The notes: a model not told the origin generated them from the letters alone. DNA of 25,734 nt from SURF-33 sp964598885 (GCA_964598885.1 CAZRES010000030.1:1-25734); one strand, 5' to 3'. Shown: positions 1-8,374, counted from the stretch's first letter. A program made the numbers and translations.

Positions 1-30
1 GTTGTCTAACTGATTTTTTTAAAAACAAAA

Positions 31-66
31 GGGCATCCCGGAAATTATTTTTGGGATGCCCTTTTT
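31..66. terminator. Intrinsic terminator, probably bidirectional
   Basis: A perfect 9-bp stem (GGGCATCCC at 31-39 and GGGATGCCC at 53-61) encloses a 13-base AT-rich loop. On the minus strand it is followed by TTTTGTTTTT, so it would end the hdrC-hdrB transcript about 65 bases past the hdrB stop. On the plus strand it is followed by five T, so it could also end a transcript entering from the left of the window. Confidence 0.85.
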
Positions 67-125
67 CATTTCGATTTCAGCGCGGACCCACTCCCATCAC
101 CCTTCCGTCTTTAGTAAAACCTTTC

Positions 126-983
126 TTAATTTATGAGTTTTTTTCTTTGCAGAACAGGACGGGGATCGATGAGATGGCTGCGGAGCCATTCCATATCGCC
201 GCCGGTGCCCATGGATAGTTCAAGCAGTTCGGAAAACCGAAAAATCGGTATTTTTCCGGGAAGTTCACTTCTGATTTCCAGATTCATCTGACACATGACA
301 CAGGCGGTAACGATACAATCCGCCCCGGAACGTTCGGCGCTTGCCATGATGTCGGCCACCGTTCGTGTGGCAATATCCGGCCGGGAGGCCGTTAAAAATG
401 TTCCGCAGCATCGGGTTGCATTCAGCCAGTTGACGGGTTCAGCGCCCAGAGACAACAGGACTTTTTCCATCAGTCCGTAATAATTTTTTTCAAGCCGCAT
501 TACCGGCGGGCGAGAGAGCATGCACCCATAATAAGCCGCGACTTTCAAGCCTTTCAGCCCGGGCTGATTTGTATCAAGGGTTCCGGCTTTCACCAGATCC
601 CATATAAGCTCGAAAAAAGTAATGATCTCAAGATCTTTATCAAAATCACGATTCCACATCCGTTCATAATCGTTTCGAAATTCCTCGTCTTGTTGCAGCC
701 GCATGTGGGCGAGCTTTAATCGCATATGGCAGTTCGGGCAGGGGGCAATAAGGGGCTGACCGGCCGGGGCCAGGGCCAGGTTTCTTGTGGGCAACATCTC
801 GGATAGACTGTGATCGATGCTGTGGGTAGAAGAAGAACCGCAGCAGTTCCAGTCATCAAGCCCTATGAGCGCCACATTATGGCGGAGAGCGAAAGTGTGA
901 AGCGGATCATTTTTTCCCTTGGCGGTGGTCGCCAGTGAGCAGCCGGGAAAATAACTGATTTCTTGTAATTTTTTATCCGACAT
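126..983 (-). CDS. hdrB: HdrB-like subunit, CCG-domain iron-sulfur protein
   Basis: A 285-residue protein of the heterodisulfide reductase subunit B family, a cytoplasmic thiol/disulfide redox subunit. It has two cysteine-rich CCG domains. The first has Cys15, Cys47-Cys48, Cys82 and Cys85; the second has Cys154, Cys192-Cys193, Cys228 and Cys231. Both fit the CX31-38CCX33-34CXXC pattern that binds a noncubane [4Fe-4S] cluster in methanogen HdrB. The ATG at 983 is preferred over an in-frame start at 1088 because the protein then begins shortly before the first conserved YFPGC motif, an AAGGCGG ribosome site precedes it, and it overlaps the end of hdrC by only 11 bases. The two genes are surely cotranscribed. 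No HdrA flavoprotein gene is nearby, so the electron source is unknown. A sulfate reducer has no CoM/CoB substrate, so the physiological disulfide or partner cannot be named. Confidence 0.9.
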   Translation of the reverse strand: MSDKKLQEISYFPGCSLATTAKGKNDPLHTFALRHNVALIGLDDWNCCGSSSTHSIDHSLSEMLPTRNLALAPAGQPLIAPCPNCHMRLKLAHMRLQQDEEFRNDYERMWNRDFDKDLEIITFFELIWDLVKAGTLDTNQPGLKGLKVAAYYGCMLSRPPVMRLEKNYYGLMEKVLLSLGAEPVNWLNATRCCGTFLTASRPDIATRTVADIMASAERSGADCIVTACVMCQMNLEIRSELPGKIPIFRFSELLELSMGTGGDMEWLRSHLIDPRPVLQRKKLIN

Positions 984-1572
984 TATGCGCCGCCTTTGCG
1001 TGATTAAAAAGTTTTCGGATATCCGGCAGACGGCGGACTTTAGACGGCAGAAGAGGAAGTTTCCGTTTTTGCAGCATGCGCAACCCAACCTTGAAGTCTC
1101 CGAACGGATTGCGCCTTGAAATATTGTAGCGCATCATGAGTTCCAGCTTGTGAATCCTGCCATACCTGTAAATGGAGTTGACCACTTCTTTATGGAATTT
1201 AAGAACATCGGGTTCGGCGATAACCATCCCCTCCTTGATGGCGGTTTGTCTGAGGGCATCCATAAAGTTGCTCATATCGATGGCCTGAGGGCATTGCGCC
1301 GAACAGGTGTTGCATCCTACGCAAATCCAAATAGTTGACGATTCCAGTGCGGTTTTTTTCATACCCAGTTGAACCAATCGGATCAACTGGTTGGGATGAT
1401 AATCCATGAATTCCGAAAAAGGGCATCCTCCGGCGCAGGATTTGCATTGCCAGCAGTGTCCAATATTCACACCGGAAGAACGGATGATTTCGGACCCGAA
1501 GGCAGAATCAGTCTTCGATATTTTAATATGGTCCCGCGGTTGTGTGGATTTGTTTTTTATATTTGTTTTCAT
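973..1572 (-). CDS. hdrC: HdrC-like subunit, 2x[4Fe-4S] ferredoxin-type protein
   Basis: A 199-residue protein of the heterodisulfide reductase subunit C family. It carries two CXXCXXCXXXCP motifs, Cys40/43/46/50 and Cys84/87/90/94, which bind two [4Fe-4S] clusters and pass electrons to HdrB. No transmembrane segment is visible, so this is the soluble HdrC type, not a membrane-anchored HdrE/DsrM type. The basic C-terminal tail (about residues 140-199) is long and rich in Arg/Lys. The ATG at 1572 follows an AAAAAGG ribosome site. It is the first gene of the hdrC-hdrB pair, the usual order for this module. Family assignment is firm; the metabolic role (lactate, formate or acyl-CoA linked electron transfer) is not shown by the sequence. 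Confidence 0.9.
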   Translation of the reverse strand: MKTNIKNKSTQPRDHIKISKTDSAFGSEIIRSSGVNIGHCWQCKSCAGGCPFSEFMDYHPNQLIRLVQLGMKKTALESSTIWICVGCNTCSAQCPQAIDMSNFMDALRQTAIKEGMVIAEPDVLKFHKEVVNSIYRYGRIHKLELMMRYNISRRNPFGDFKVGLRMLQKRKLPLLPSKVRRLPDIRKLFNHAKAAHNVG

Positions 1573-1911
1573 TGTTGGTGAACCTTTTTTCTTTCTGTTA
1601 TTATGGCTACGCGTGCCGGAGCTCTGTTGTTGTAATGGGTATAAATGCGAAATTTTTTGAAAATATGCTCGTACAAGATTTTACCACAATGTGATATATA
1701 TTTATTAACATTAACAAATTATTTGATAGTGTCAACGATTCATTTAACAATCCATTGCTCATCGAACAGTACAATGTTCATTGATAAAATATAAGGGCCC
1801 GGGCTCAAAACTTCAAGGTTCTGATGCAGCCGGCAGCGGAAGAAATATTCTCATTGCCTGCAATCAGACTTTCGGCCGAAGCTTTTTTATTTATCGGCTT
1901 GCCAAAAGGGT

Positions 1912-1920
1912 TGATATAAT
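1912..1920 (+). promoter_or_regulatory. Extended -10 promoter candidate for the efflux operon
   Basis: TG-A-TATAAT is a perfect extended -10 element (TGN before TATAAT, the hexamer at 1915-1920). No good -35 hexamer is seen at 16-18 bases upstream, as is normal for extended -10 promoters. Transcription would begin near 1927 and give a leader of about 120 bases. Confidence 0.4.
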
Positions 1921-1980
1921 CTAAAGAAATGATTTCCAACCTCCGGCGGTTCGTTGTCGGGAGCAGTCGCCAGGATGATG

Positions 1981-2013
1981 GGAGGTCATGTCGATGATGG
2001 TCCATGGACCTCC
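1981..2013 (+). promoter_or_regulatory. Competing hairpins in the efflux operon leader
   Basis: A perfect 12-bp palindrome GGTCCATGGACC (1999-2010) sits inside a second inverted repeat, GGAGGTC (1981-1987) with GACCTCC (2007-2013). The two share bases and cannot both form. The element lies 22 bases before the ribosome site (AGAGGAGA, near 2035-2042), so it could be an operator in DNA or a leader structure in RNA. Confidence 0.35.
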
Positions 2014-2049
2014 ATAGGATCTTTGTTCTGAGAAGAGAGGAGATCTGGT

Positions 2050-3576
2050 TTGAAAAAAACCCCGCCATCGCGAAGTAATGCGGTTACCGGCGAACAGAGG
2101 TGTATTCTTTCAATATGGCGGTGGCTGTCGATTGCGGCGCTGTTATTTCTGATTATTCTGCCGTCTCCGGCCTGCATGAAAGTGGGGCCGGATTATAACG
2201 GCGCTGAACTTGCCATGAAAATGCCGGCCGGCTTTGAACACCATTCCGGCGAACCCATCGCCGCGTCATTTACGGACCTCTGGTGGCATGAATTCAATGA
2301 TCCGGAACTCAATCGGGTAGTGGCCGCCGTGATGGAAGACAATCCGGATATCCGGACCGCCGCCTACCGGGTGACGGAAGCAGCGGCGATTCTTCGACAG
2401 ACCGGCGCGGACCGTTATCCGTCGGTCAATCTGAGGGCCCAGTCCACCCGGCAGAAGCAGGCCATGCCGAACCCGCTCTCCGGCGAGATGGTTTCGGTCA
2501 CTTCCACCACCCATTCTTTGGCCCTGCCGGCATCTTTTGAACTGGATTTATGGGGCCGGCTGGCCCGGGCTACCGAAGCGGTGCAAGCCGAACTGCTGGC
2601 GTCTGAGGAAAATCAACGCGCCGTCACCCATTCTCTGGTAGCCGAAACCGTAAATCTTTATCTGCAAATCAACATGCTCAAGCGTAAAATCCAGGTAAAC
2701 CGGGATACGGTAGACGCCTACGGCCAGGGACTGGATCTTACCGAAAGCCGGTACCGCCGGGGATTGACGTCGATATTAGATGTGCGTCAGGCCCGACGGG
2801 CCCTGTCCGCGGCCGAGGCCCAGCTTCCGGATCTGCGGTCGGCCCTGGGCGCCGCCCGTCAGAGGCTGGCGACGCTGCAGGGGCGTTACCCCGAAGTCGG
2901 AAGCGATGATTTTGCGACAGCCGCTGCCTTTGTGCCGCCCAGCCCCATTCCCGCCGGACTCCCTTCCCAACTGCTGGAACGGCGGCCCGATATCCGAGTT
3001 GCCGAGGCCGCTCTTCAGGCTGCCTCGGCCCGGATCGGCGCGGCAAAGGCGGCGCGGTTCCCCGGCATTACCTTAACGGGAAGCTTCGGTTATGCCTCCG
3101 ATGATATCAGCGACCTTTTCCGACCGGAAAACGAGTTGTGGCAAATCGCCGCGGGGGGTCTGCAGCCGCTGTTTAATGCCGGCAAGCTGGCCGCCGCCCA
3201 GGCCGCGGCTGAAGCCCGCTATGAGCAGGCCCGCATGGTCTATGCCAAAACCGTGCTCAATGCCTTTGCCGAAGTCGAAGGCGCTCTGCTGAATCAGAAA
3301 GAATTCGAACACCGGCGGCAGCGCGTTCGGATTTTTCTGGAGGAGGCCGATGCTGTTGTGAAAATTGCCGAAGATCGCTACCGCCGGGGTCTTGTCGATT
3401 ATCTGACCGTTCTGGATGCTCAAGTGGCAAGTTTTGAAGCAAAAATGCAAATCGTGGATGCCGAATATGCCGTGCTCTCCAACCGGGTGCGTCTCTATCG
3501 GGTCCTGGGAGGCGGCTGGGACGCTGTCGCCCGGCAGGAGACAGTGCCGCACTCTTTATCTTCATCATCATTTTGA
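2050..3576 (+). CDS. RND efflux outer-membrane lipoprotein (OprM/NodT family)
   Basis: A 508-residue outer-membrane factor, the TolC-like exit duct of a tripartite efflux pump. A basic N-terminus is followed by a hydrophobic segment (about residues 25-38) and Cys42, the probable lipidated residue. The mature start C-x-x-VGPDY is typical of the OprM family. The residues before it (LPSPA) are a loose lipobox because Pro is at -2. Two OEP repeats are visible, each with an RYRRGL helix start (around residues 232-237 and 444-449). The start is TTG, supported by AGGAGA seven bases upstream and by the lack of an ATG before the signal sequence. The N-terminus before the hydrophobic segment is longer than usual, so a later start is possible. 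It is the first gene of the operon, nine bases before the adaptor. Confidence 0.9.
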   Translation: MKKTPPSRSNAVTGEQRCILSIWRWLSIAALLFLIILPSPACMKVGPDYNGAELAMKMPAGFEHHSGEPIAASFTDLWWHEFNDPELNRVVAAVMEDNPDIRTAAYRVTEAAAILRQTGADRYPSVNLRAQSTRQKQAMPNPLSGEMVSVTSTTHSLALPASFELDLWGRLARATEAVQAELLASEENQRAVTHSLVAETVNLYLQINMLKRKIQVNRDTVDAYGQGLDLTESRYRRGLTSILDVRQARRALSAAEAQLPDLRSALGAARQRLATLQGRYPEVGSDDFATAAAFVPPSPIPAGLPSQLLERRPDIRVAEAALQAASARIGAAKAARFPGITLTGSFGYASDDISDLFRPENELWQIAAGGLQPLFNAGKLAAAQAAAEARYEQARMVYAKTVLNAFAEVEGALLNQKEFEHRRQRVRIFLEEADAVVKIAEDRYRRGLVDYLTVLDAQVASFEAKMQIVDAEYAVLSNRVRLYRVLGGGWDAVARQETVPHSLSSSSF

Positions 3577-3585
3577 GGGAAACCC

Positions 3586-4758
3586 ATGTCCCGATCCAAG
3601 CGTCTGTTAATCCAACTGGTGATCGCCGCAATTATTGCAGCAGCAGGGGTTGTCGGATTTAAAATCCTTAAAGCCGGCCGCGAGGGCCCCCGTCACGAAA
3701 CACGGATTGCTTCCGTGCCGCTGGTGCAGACCGTTGCGGTGCGCACCGGACCCTTCCAATTCATGGTCACCGGCTATGGCACGGTGCGCCCGGTAACCCA
3801 AATTCAACTGGCGGCTCAGGTGGGCGGCAAGGTAATTGATATTTCACCCGCCCTGGTCAACGGAGGCCTGTTTGAAAAGGATGAGCGGGTGCTGATGATT
3901 GATCCGGCCGATTATGAAATCGCCGTAACTCTTGCTTCGGCCCGGATCAAGGATGCGGAAAGCCAGCTCCAGATGATCAAAGAAGACGCGGCCGCCTCCC
4001 GGGAGGAATGGATGCGCCTGAATCCGGGCGAAGATGCTCCCGCCCTGGTGGCCAAGGAACCCCAATTGGCCGCAGCGTTGGCCCGCCTGGAGGCGGAGCA
4101 GGCGAATCTGACCGATGCGCGCCTTAAACTGTCCCGCACCCGGCTTACGGCGCCTTTTGCCTGCCGGGTGACGGCCCGGCAGGTGGGGTACGGCCAGTAC
4201 GTGATTCCCGGCCAGCCGCTGGCCACCCTGCACGCCACCGATGCCGCCGAGATTATCATTCCTTTGGAAGACCGGGACCTTGCCTGGTTTGACCTGCCCG
4301 GCTATACCACGGCCAATTCTATCGGCTCTCCAGCGGATGTTTATGTCGAGGTCTCCGGACGGCAAAGCAGTTGGAAGGGCCGGGTGGTCCGCTCCGAAGG
4401 CCGGATTGATGAACGCACCCGTATGCACCATGTGGTAATCCGGGTGGAGAATCCCTATGAAAGGATTCCGCCGCTGGTGGCGGGCCAGTTCGCCGAAGTG
4501 CGCATCAAGGGGCGGGTCCTGGACGACGCTGCTGTAATCCCCCGAGCGGCTCTTCGCGCCGCCGATACGATCTGGGTGGCCGATCCGGTTGAAGGCCGGT
4601 TGTTTTTCCGGAAAGTGACCGTGGCCAGGGCCGATGACGAGGGCGTCATCCTTTCCGCCGGCATTTTCGACAACGAACAGGTGGTGATATCGCCGCTCAA
4701 GGTCGTCACCGACGGCATGCGCATCCGGTCTTTACCAGCCGGTGGAGGCGATATCTGA
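3586..4758 (+). CDS. RND efflux periplasmic adaptor (HlyD/MFP family)
   Basis: A 390-residue membrane-fusion protein linking the pump to the outer-membrane duct. An N-terminal membrane anchor spans about residues 8-24. A first lipoyl half follows (around 60-100, with GYGTVRPV and QVGGKV). Next comes an alpha-helical hairpin of about 80 residues rich in Ala, Glu and Arg. The second lipoyl half then resumes at LTAPFACRV with GQYVIPGQPLATL. Beta-barrel and membrane-proximal domains make up the rest. No lipobox is seen, so it is anchored by the N-terminal helix. The ATG at 3586 follows GAGGG, which overlaps the stop of the preceding gene. Its TGA stop shares one base with the ATG of the pump gene (TGATG), showing translational coupling. 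The substrate cannot be told from sequence. Confidence 0.92.
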   Translation: MSRSKRLLIQLVIAAIIAAAGVVGFKILKAGREGPRHETRIASVPLVQTVAVRTGPFQFMVTGYGTVRPVTQIQLAAQVGGKVIDISPALVNGGLFEKDERVLMIDPADYEIAVTLASARIKDAESQLQMIKEDAAASREEWMRLNPGEDAPALVAKEPQLAAALARLEAEQANLTDARLKLSRTRLTAPFACRVTARQVGYGQYVIPGQPLATLHATDAAEIIIPLEDRDLAWFDLPGYTTANSIGSPADVYVEVSGRQSSWKGRVVRSEGRIDERTRMHHVVIRVENPYERIPPLVAGQFAEVRIKGRVLDDAAVIPRAALRAADTIWVADPVEGRLFFRKVTVARADDEGVILSAGIFDNEQVVISPLKVVTDGMRIRSLPAGGGDI

Positions 4759-7700
4759 TGAGAGCCGCCGTTGCCTGGTTCGCTGAAAATCATGTCGCCG
4801 CCAATCTGCTGATGTTTTTTTTCCTGGTGGCCGGCATCACCACGGCCGCGGGCATCAAGCTGGAAATTTTTCCCGAAGCCAGCCTGGATATGATCAAGAT
4901 AACGGTGGAATATCCGGGGGCCTCTCCCGAAGAAGTGGAGGAAGGGGTCATCCGCCGTATCGAGGAAAATATCGCCGGCCTGACCGGCATCAAAAGAATC
5001 GATTCCACGGCCCGGGAAGGTCTGGCCACCATCACCATGGAGGTGATGAAAGACTGGGATGTCAGCACCCTGCTGGATGAAGTCAAGGCCGAGGTGGACC
5101 GGATTACCACCTTGCCGGATGAGGCCGAAAAACCGGTGATCCGGGAAATCATTCAACAGATCCAGGTGGTCAGCGTGGCGGTTTACGGCGATGCCGATGA
5201 AGCCGTGATCAAGCATCTGGCGGAAACCATCAAGGACGATATCACCAATCTGCCGGATATCACCATGGCCAGCATGGCCGCGGCCCGGGAAAACGAAATC
5301 CATATCGAGATCCGGGAAAAGGATCTCCGCAAATACGGTCTGAATCTGGGCATGGTGGCTGAAGCCGTCACCCGCAACAGCCTTGATCTTCCCGCCGGGC
5401 GCCTCAAAACCGACGCCGGCGAAATCCTGATCCGGACCAAGGGCCGGAAGTATCATGCCGATGATTATCGGGATATCCCTGTTATTACCCGGCCGGACGG
5501 CAGCCGGGTCACCCTGGCCGATATCGCCGTGATTCGTGAAGGCTTTGCCGACGTGGATCTGTTCGCCAGCTTTGACGGCAAGCCCGCCATCATCATCAAC
5601 GTGTTCCGGGTGGCCGACCAGAGCGCCCTTAAGGTAGCTGCCGGCGTCAAGGAGTTCGTGGCGGAACGGGAGGCAACTCTTCCCGAGGGCTTGGAGCTTG
5701 AAGTTTACAATGATTATGCGCGGATCCTCAAAAGCCGGCTGGAGTTGCTGGGCAAAAACCTGTTCTGGGGACTGATCCTGGTGGCGATTTTGCTGGGGAT
5801 GTTTCTTAATGTCCGGGTGGCATTCTGGGTGACTCTGGGGATCCCCATCAGTTTCGCCGGCGCCGTGATGCTCATGCCCCATTACGACATCTCACTGAAC
5901 ATGCTGTCGCTGTTTGCGTTCATCATGGTGCTGGGCATCGTGGTGGATGACGCCATCATTGTGGGAGAAAATGTTTTTTCCAGGCAGGAAGCCGGCATGG
6001 CGCCGCTGGCCGCTTCCATTGAAGGAACCCTGGAAGTGGGACGGCCCGTGATTTTTTCCGTGCTCACCACCATTGCCGCGTTTTCACCTCTGCTGCTGGC
6101 GGGCGGCATGATCGGTAAACTCATGCGCAATATCCCGCTGGTGGTCATCCTGGTGCTGGCGGTTTCTTTGATCGAGTCGTTGCTCATTCTTCCCGCCCAC
6201 CTGGCTCGCAGCAAGGCCGCCAGAATCGCTCATGCCGGTCAGAGCCGACCCGGCGTCATGGCCCGGGCGTTAGACTGGGTGATTAAAAACATCTATTCGG
6301 GACTGGCGACCGTTTGCGTAAAATGGCGCTATATCACCGTATCCATCGGCATGGCTCTTTTACTGGTGACCTTGGGCATATGGGCGTCGGGAAAAATGAA
6401 ATTCACCTTTTTTCCCAAGGTGGAAGGCGATGTGATCCAGTGTTTGATCACCATGCCCGCCGGCGCGCCCATGGAACAGACAAAAGAGGTGGTCCGGTTC
6501 ATCGAACAGACCGGCATTGACCTGCTGGCCGAACAGGACCGGGATCGGCCGGAACAAGCGCCGCCTCTGCTGGAATACAGCGCCTCGCTGATCGGCGCTC
6601 ATGTCAATCCTCGCGGGAACCAGGGAGATACCGGCGGGCATCTGGCGCAGATCTGGATTCAGTTGATCGAAGGCGAAATCCGCGACATCAGCTCCGAAAA
6701 ACTCACCAATCTCTGGCGGGAGCGGGTCGGGGCCGTCCCGGAGGTCGAATCCCTTTTGTTTCAAAGTGAAATCCACAGCGTGGGAAACCCCGTGGAGGTG
6801 CATCTTTCCTTAAATGATTATCACCGGCTCAAGGATGCGGCCGAAGCCCTGAAAGCCGAGCTGGCGGCCTATCCCGGTGTGTTTGACATCAGAGACAGTT
6901 TTTTGCCCGGGAAAATGGAGATGCAGCTTCATCTCAAACCCCAGGCGGAAACGCTGGGCATTACCATCAGCGAGCTGGCCCGTCAGGTGCGGCATGGCTT
7001 CTACGGGGCCGAAGCCCTTCGGTTTCAGCGGGATAAAAACGAAATCCGGGTGCTGGTCCGGTTCCCCGAGGACGAGCGCCGGTCCCTGCATTTTATCGAG
7101 CAGATGCGCATCCGCACCCCGTCTGGGCAAGAAGTGCCTTTCGGTGTGGTGGCATCTGTAGAGATGACAAGAGGGTATACCCAGATTGAGCGGGCTCAGC
7201 GCCTGCGGGTGGTTAAGGTAATGGCCGATGTCAATGAAAGCATCGCCAATGCAAACGAGATCCGGCAGGAGTTGCTCACCGAGGTTCTGCCCCGGCTGGC
7301 CGGCCTTTACTCCGGCCTTCGATTTGCCATGGAAGGAGAGGGAAAGGAGCAGCGCGAATCCCTGGGGGATGTGTTCAAAGGCTTCATCCTTGCCTTGTTC
7401 TGCATTTACGCGCTTTTAGCCATCCCGTTTAAATCCTTTTCCCAGCCCCTGGTGGTCATGATGGCCATTCCGTTCGGCATTGTGGGCGCGGTCTGGGGGC
7501 ACCTGCTCATGGGCTATAACCTCAGTATCGTCAGTATTTTCGGTATTGTCGGGCTTTCCGGCGTGGTGGTCAACGATTCCCTGGTGCTGGTGCACCGCGT
7601 CAACCGGCTCCGGGAGAGCGGCATGGTGCTTCGAGACGCTGTGATCCAAAGCGGGATTCAGCGTTTTCGGGCCGTGATTTTAACTTCTCTCACCACCTTT

Positions 7701-7892
7701 GCCGGCCTGGTTCCCATTCTGCTGGAAACCAGCCTCCAGGCGCGGTTCTTAAAGCCCATGGCCGTGAGCATCGGTTTCGGGGTGCTTCTGGCTACCGGCA
7801 TAACCCTGGTTTTGATCCCCTGCGGATATATGATACTTGAAGACATCAAAGGTGTCGGAGCCAGGATAAAAAATGCGGCCGGCGGTTCTTAA
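4758..7892 (+). CDS. RND family inner-membrane efflux pump (AcrB/HAE-like)
   Basis: A 1044-residue proton-driven RND pump of usual family length. The first membrane helix is at about residues 12-32, followed by the periplasmic porter motif IFPEAS and the P-G-A-S-P-E-E-V-E-E segment. TM2-TM6 lie near 335-475 and TM8-TM12 near 865-1030, with two large periplasmic loops between. The proton-relay Asp pair in TM4 is present (Asp397-Asp398 in GIVVDDAIIVGENV). In TM10 the Lys of AcrB (Lys940) is replaced by Val938, and the motif reads GVVVNDSLVLV with Asn939-Asp940. This variant occurs in a subgroup of environmental RND pumps. It is not a CusA-type metal pump, since the metal-site methionines and the CusA TM motifs are not evident. 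It completes an operon with the adaptor and outer-membrane factor. No dedicated local regulator is encoded. Confidence 0.93.
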   Translation: MRAAVAWFAENHVAANLLMFFFLVAGITTAAGIKLEIFPEASLDMIKITVEYPGASPEEVEEGVIRRIEENIAGLTGIKRIDSTAREGLATITMEVMKDWDVSTLLDEVKAEVDRITTLPDEAEKPVIREIIQQIQVVSVAVYGDADEAVIKHLAETIKDDITNLPDITMASMAAARENEIHIEIREKDLRKYGLNLGMVAEAVTRNSLDLPAGRLKTDAGEILIRTKGRKYHADDYRDIPVITRPDGSRVTLADIAVIREGFADVDLFASFDGKPAIIINVFRVADQSALKVAAGVKEFVAEREATLPEGLELEVYNDYARILKSRLELLGKNLFWGLILVAILLGMFLNVRVAFWVTLGIPISFAGAVMLMPHYDISLNMLSLFAFIMVLGIVVDDAIIVGENVFSRQEAGMAPLAASIEGTLEVGRPVIFSVLTTIAAFSPLLLAGGMIGKLMRNIPLVVILVLAVSLIESLLILPAHLARSKAARIAHAGQSRPGVMARALDWVIKNIYSGLATVCVKWRYITVSIGMALLLVTLGIWASGKMKFTFFPKVEGDVIQCLITMPAGAPMEQTKEVVRFIEQTGIDLLAEQDRDRPEQAPPLLEYSASLIGAHVNPRGNQGDTGGHLAQIWIQLIEGEIRDISSEKLTNLWRERVGAVPEVESLLFQSEIHSVGNPVEVHLSLNDYHRLKDAAEALKAELAAYPGVFDIRDSFLPGKMEMQLHLKPQAETLGITISELARQVRHGFYGAEALRFQRDKNEIRVLVRFPEDERRSLHFIEQMRIRTPSGQEVPFGVVASVEMTRGYTQIERAQRLRVVKVMADVNESIANANEIRQELLTEVLPRLAGLYSGLRFAMEGEGKEQRESLGDVFKGFILALFCIYALLAIPFKSFSQPLVVMMAIPFGIVGAVWGHLLMGYNLSIVSIFGIVGLSGVVVNDSLVLVHRVNRLRESGMVLRDAVIQSGIQRFRAVILTSLTTFAGLVPILLETSLQARFLKPMAVSIGFGVLLATGITLVLIPCGYMILEDIKGVGARIKNAAGGS

Positions 7893-7905
7893 GACAACCG
7901 GCCGG
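7879..7905 (+). terminator. Weak hairpin at the end of the efflux operon
   Basis: A GC-rich stem of nine pairs with one bulged G (7879-7887 with 7896-7905) encloses the TAA stop of the pump gene in its loop. No T-run follows, so it is at best a poor intrinsic terminator or an mRNA-end stabiliser. Readthrough into queF is possible. Confidence 0.25.
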
Positions 7906-8005
7906 AATCACCCAACCGGAATTCATGTCTTGACATCTAACTGAAAATGCAACAACCATCAGCATTAAAGCCGCATTAAAATAAACTATAATATGTTGAG
8001 AAGAT

Positions 8006-8374
8006 ATGGAAATCCAAACACCCGATAGCATTAAAACAAGCCTGCTGGAGCCCCTGGAATATGATTACCGGACCCGGCGGGATATTCATATCATCATTGA
8101 GCAGCCGGAATATTCTTCGGTATGTCCGCGGACCGGTCTGCCGGACACGGGATGCATCACCATTTCCTATGCACCGGATCAGACCATCATCGAACTCAAG
8201 TCCTTGAAGCTCTATTTGCTCCAGTACCGCAATGTCGGTATTTTTTACGAAAATATCGTCAACCGCATCCTTGATGACTTGATAGCCGTGCTGCAGCCGA
8301 AGCAGATGACGGTGACCGGAAAATTCACCCCCCGGGGCGGGATCACCTCTACCGTAACCGCGACGTTTCCCTGA
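8006..8374 (+). CDS. queF: NADPH-dependent 7-cyano-7-deazaguanine (preQ0) reductase, QueF type I
   Basis: A 122-residue unimodular QueF. It reduces the nitrile of preQ0 to preQ1 with two NADPH, in the pathway to the tRNA-modified base queuosine. The nucleophilic Cys40 lies in SVCPRTGLPD with the proton-relay Asp47. The family NADPH-binding motif E(S/L)K(S/A)hK(L/Y)(Y/F/W) is seen as ELKSLKLY (63-70). The RGG near residues 110-112 is also typical. It is near the short end of the type I range, but all key residues are present. The ATG at 8006 follows GAGAAG at close spacing. A TATAAT lies at 7987-7992, but it would leave a leader of only a few bases. No other queuosine gene is in the window. 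No preQ1 aptamer was found upstream. Confidence 0.95.
   Translation: MEIQTPDSIKTSLLEPLEYDYRTRRDIHIIIEQPEYSSVCPRTGLPDTGCITISYAPDQTIIELKSLKLYLLQYRNVGIFYENIVNRILDDLIAVLQPKQMTVTGKFTPRGGITSTVTATFP

Larger units (their letters stand above)
1573..2049. other. Divergent intergenic control region between hdrC and the efflux operon
   Basis: No gene is visible in these 477 bases. The half next to hdrC (about 1640-1795) is very AT-rich. On the minus strand there is a TTGACA at 1735-1730 with a weak TAATGT 16 bases on (1713-1708), a possible hdrC promoter with a leader of about 130 bases. An inverted repeat GAACA-N6-TGTTC lies at 1764-1779 and could be an operator. The half next to the efflux operon contains an extended -10 element and leader hairpins, listed separately. 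Confidence 0.5.

Noticed and set aside
984..1088. Longer hdrB start adding 35 residues with several extra cysteines.
   Set aside because: It overlaps hdrC by more than 100 bases, the added residues are a frame shadow of the Lys/Arg-rich hdrC tail, and the family begins near the YFPGC motif, as the 983 start gives.
4455..5882. A 475-codon open frame antisense to the adaptor and pump genes.
   Set aside because: It is a shadow of the GC-rich pump reading frame, with His/Gly/Asp-rich low-complexity content and no recognisable domain.
7930..8005. Possible preQ1 riboswitch before queF (TTGACA, then an AATGC/GCATT stem and an A-rich tail).
   Set aside because: The loop of the small stem does not pair with the A-rich tail as in preQ1-I, and no conserved aptamer core could be placed.
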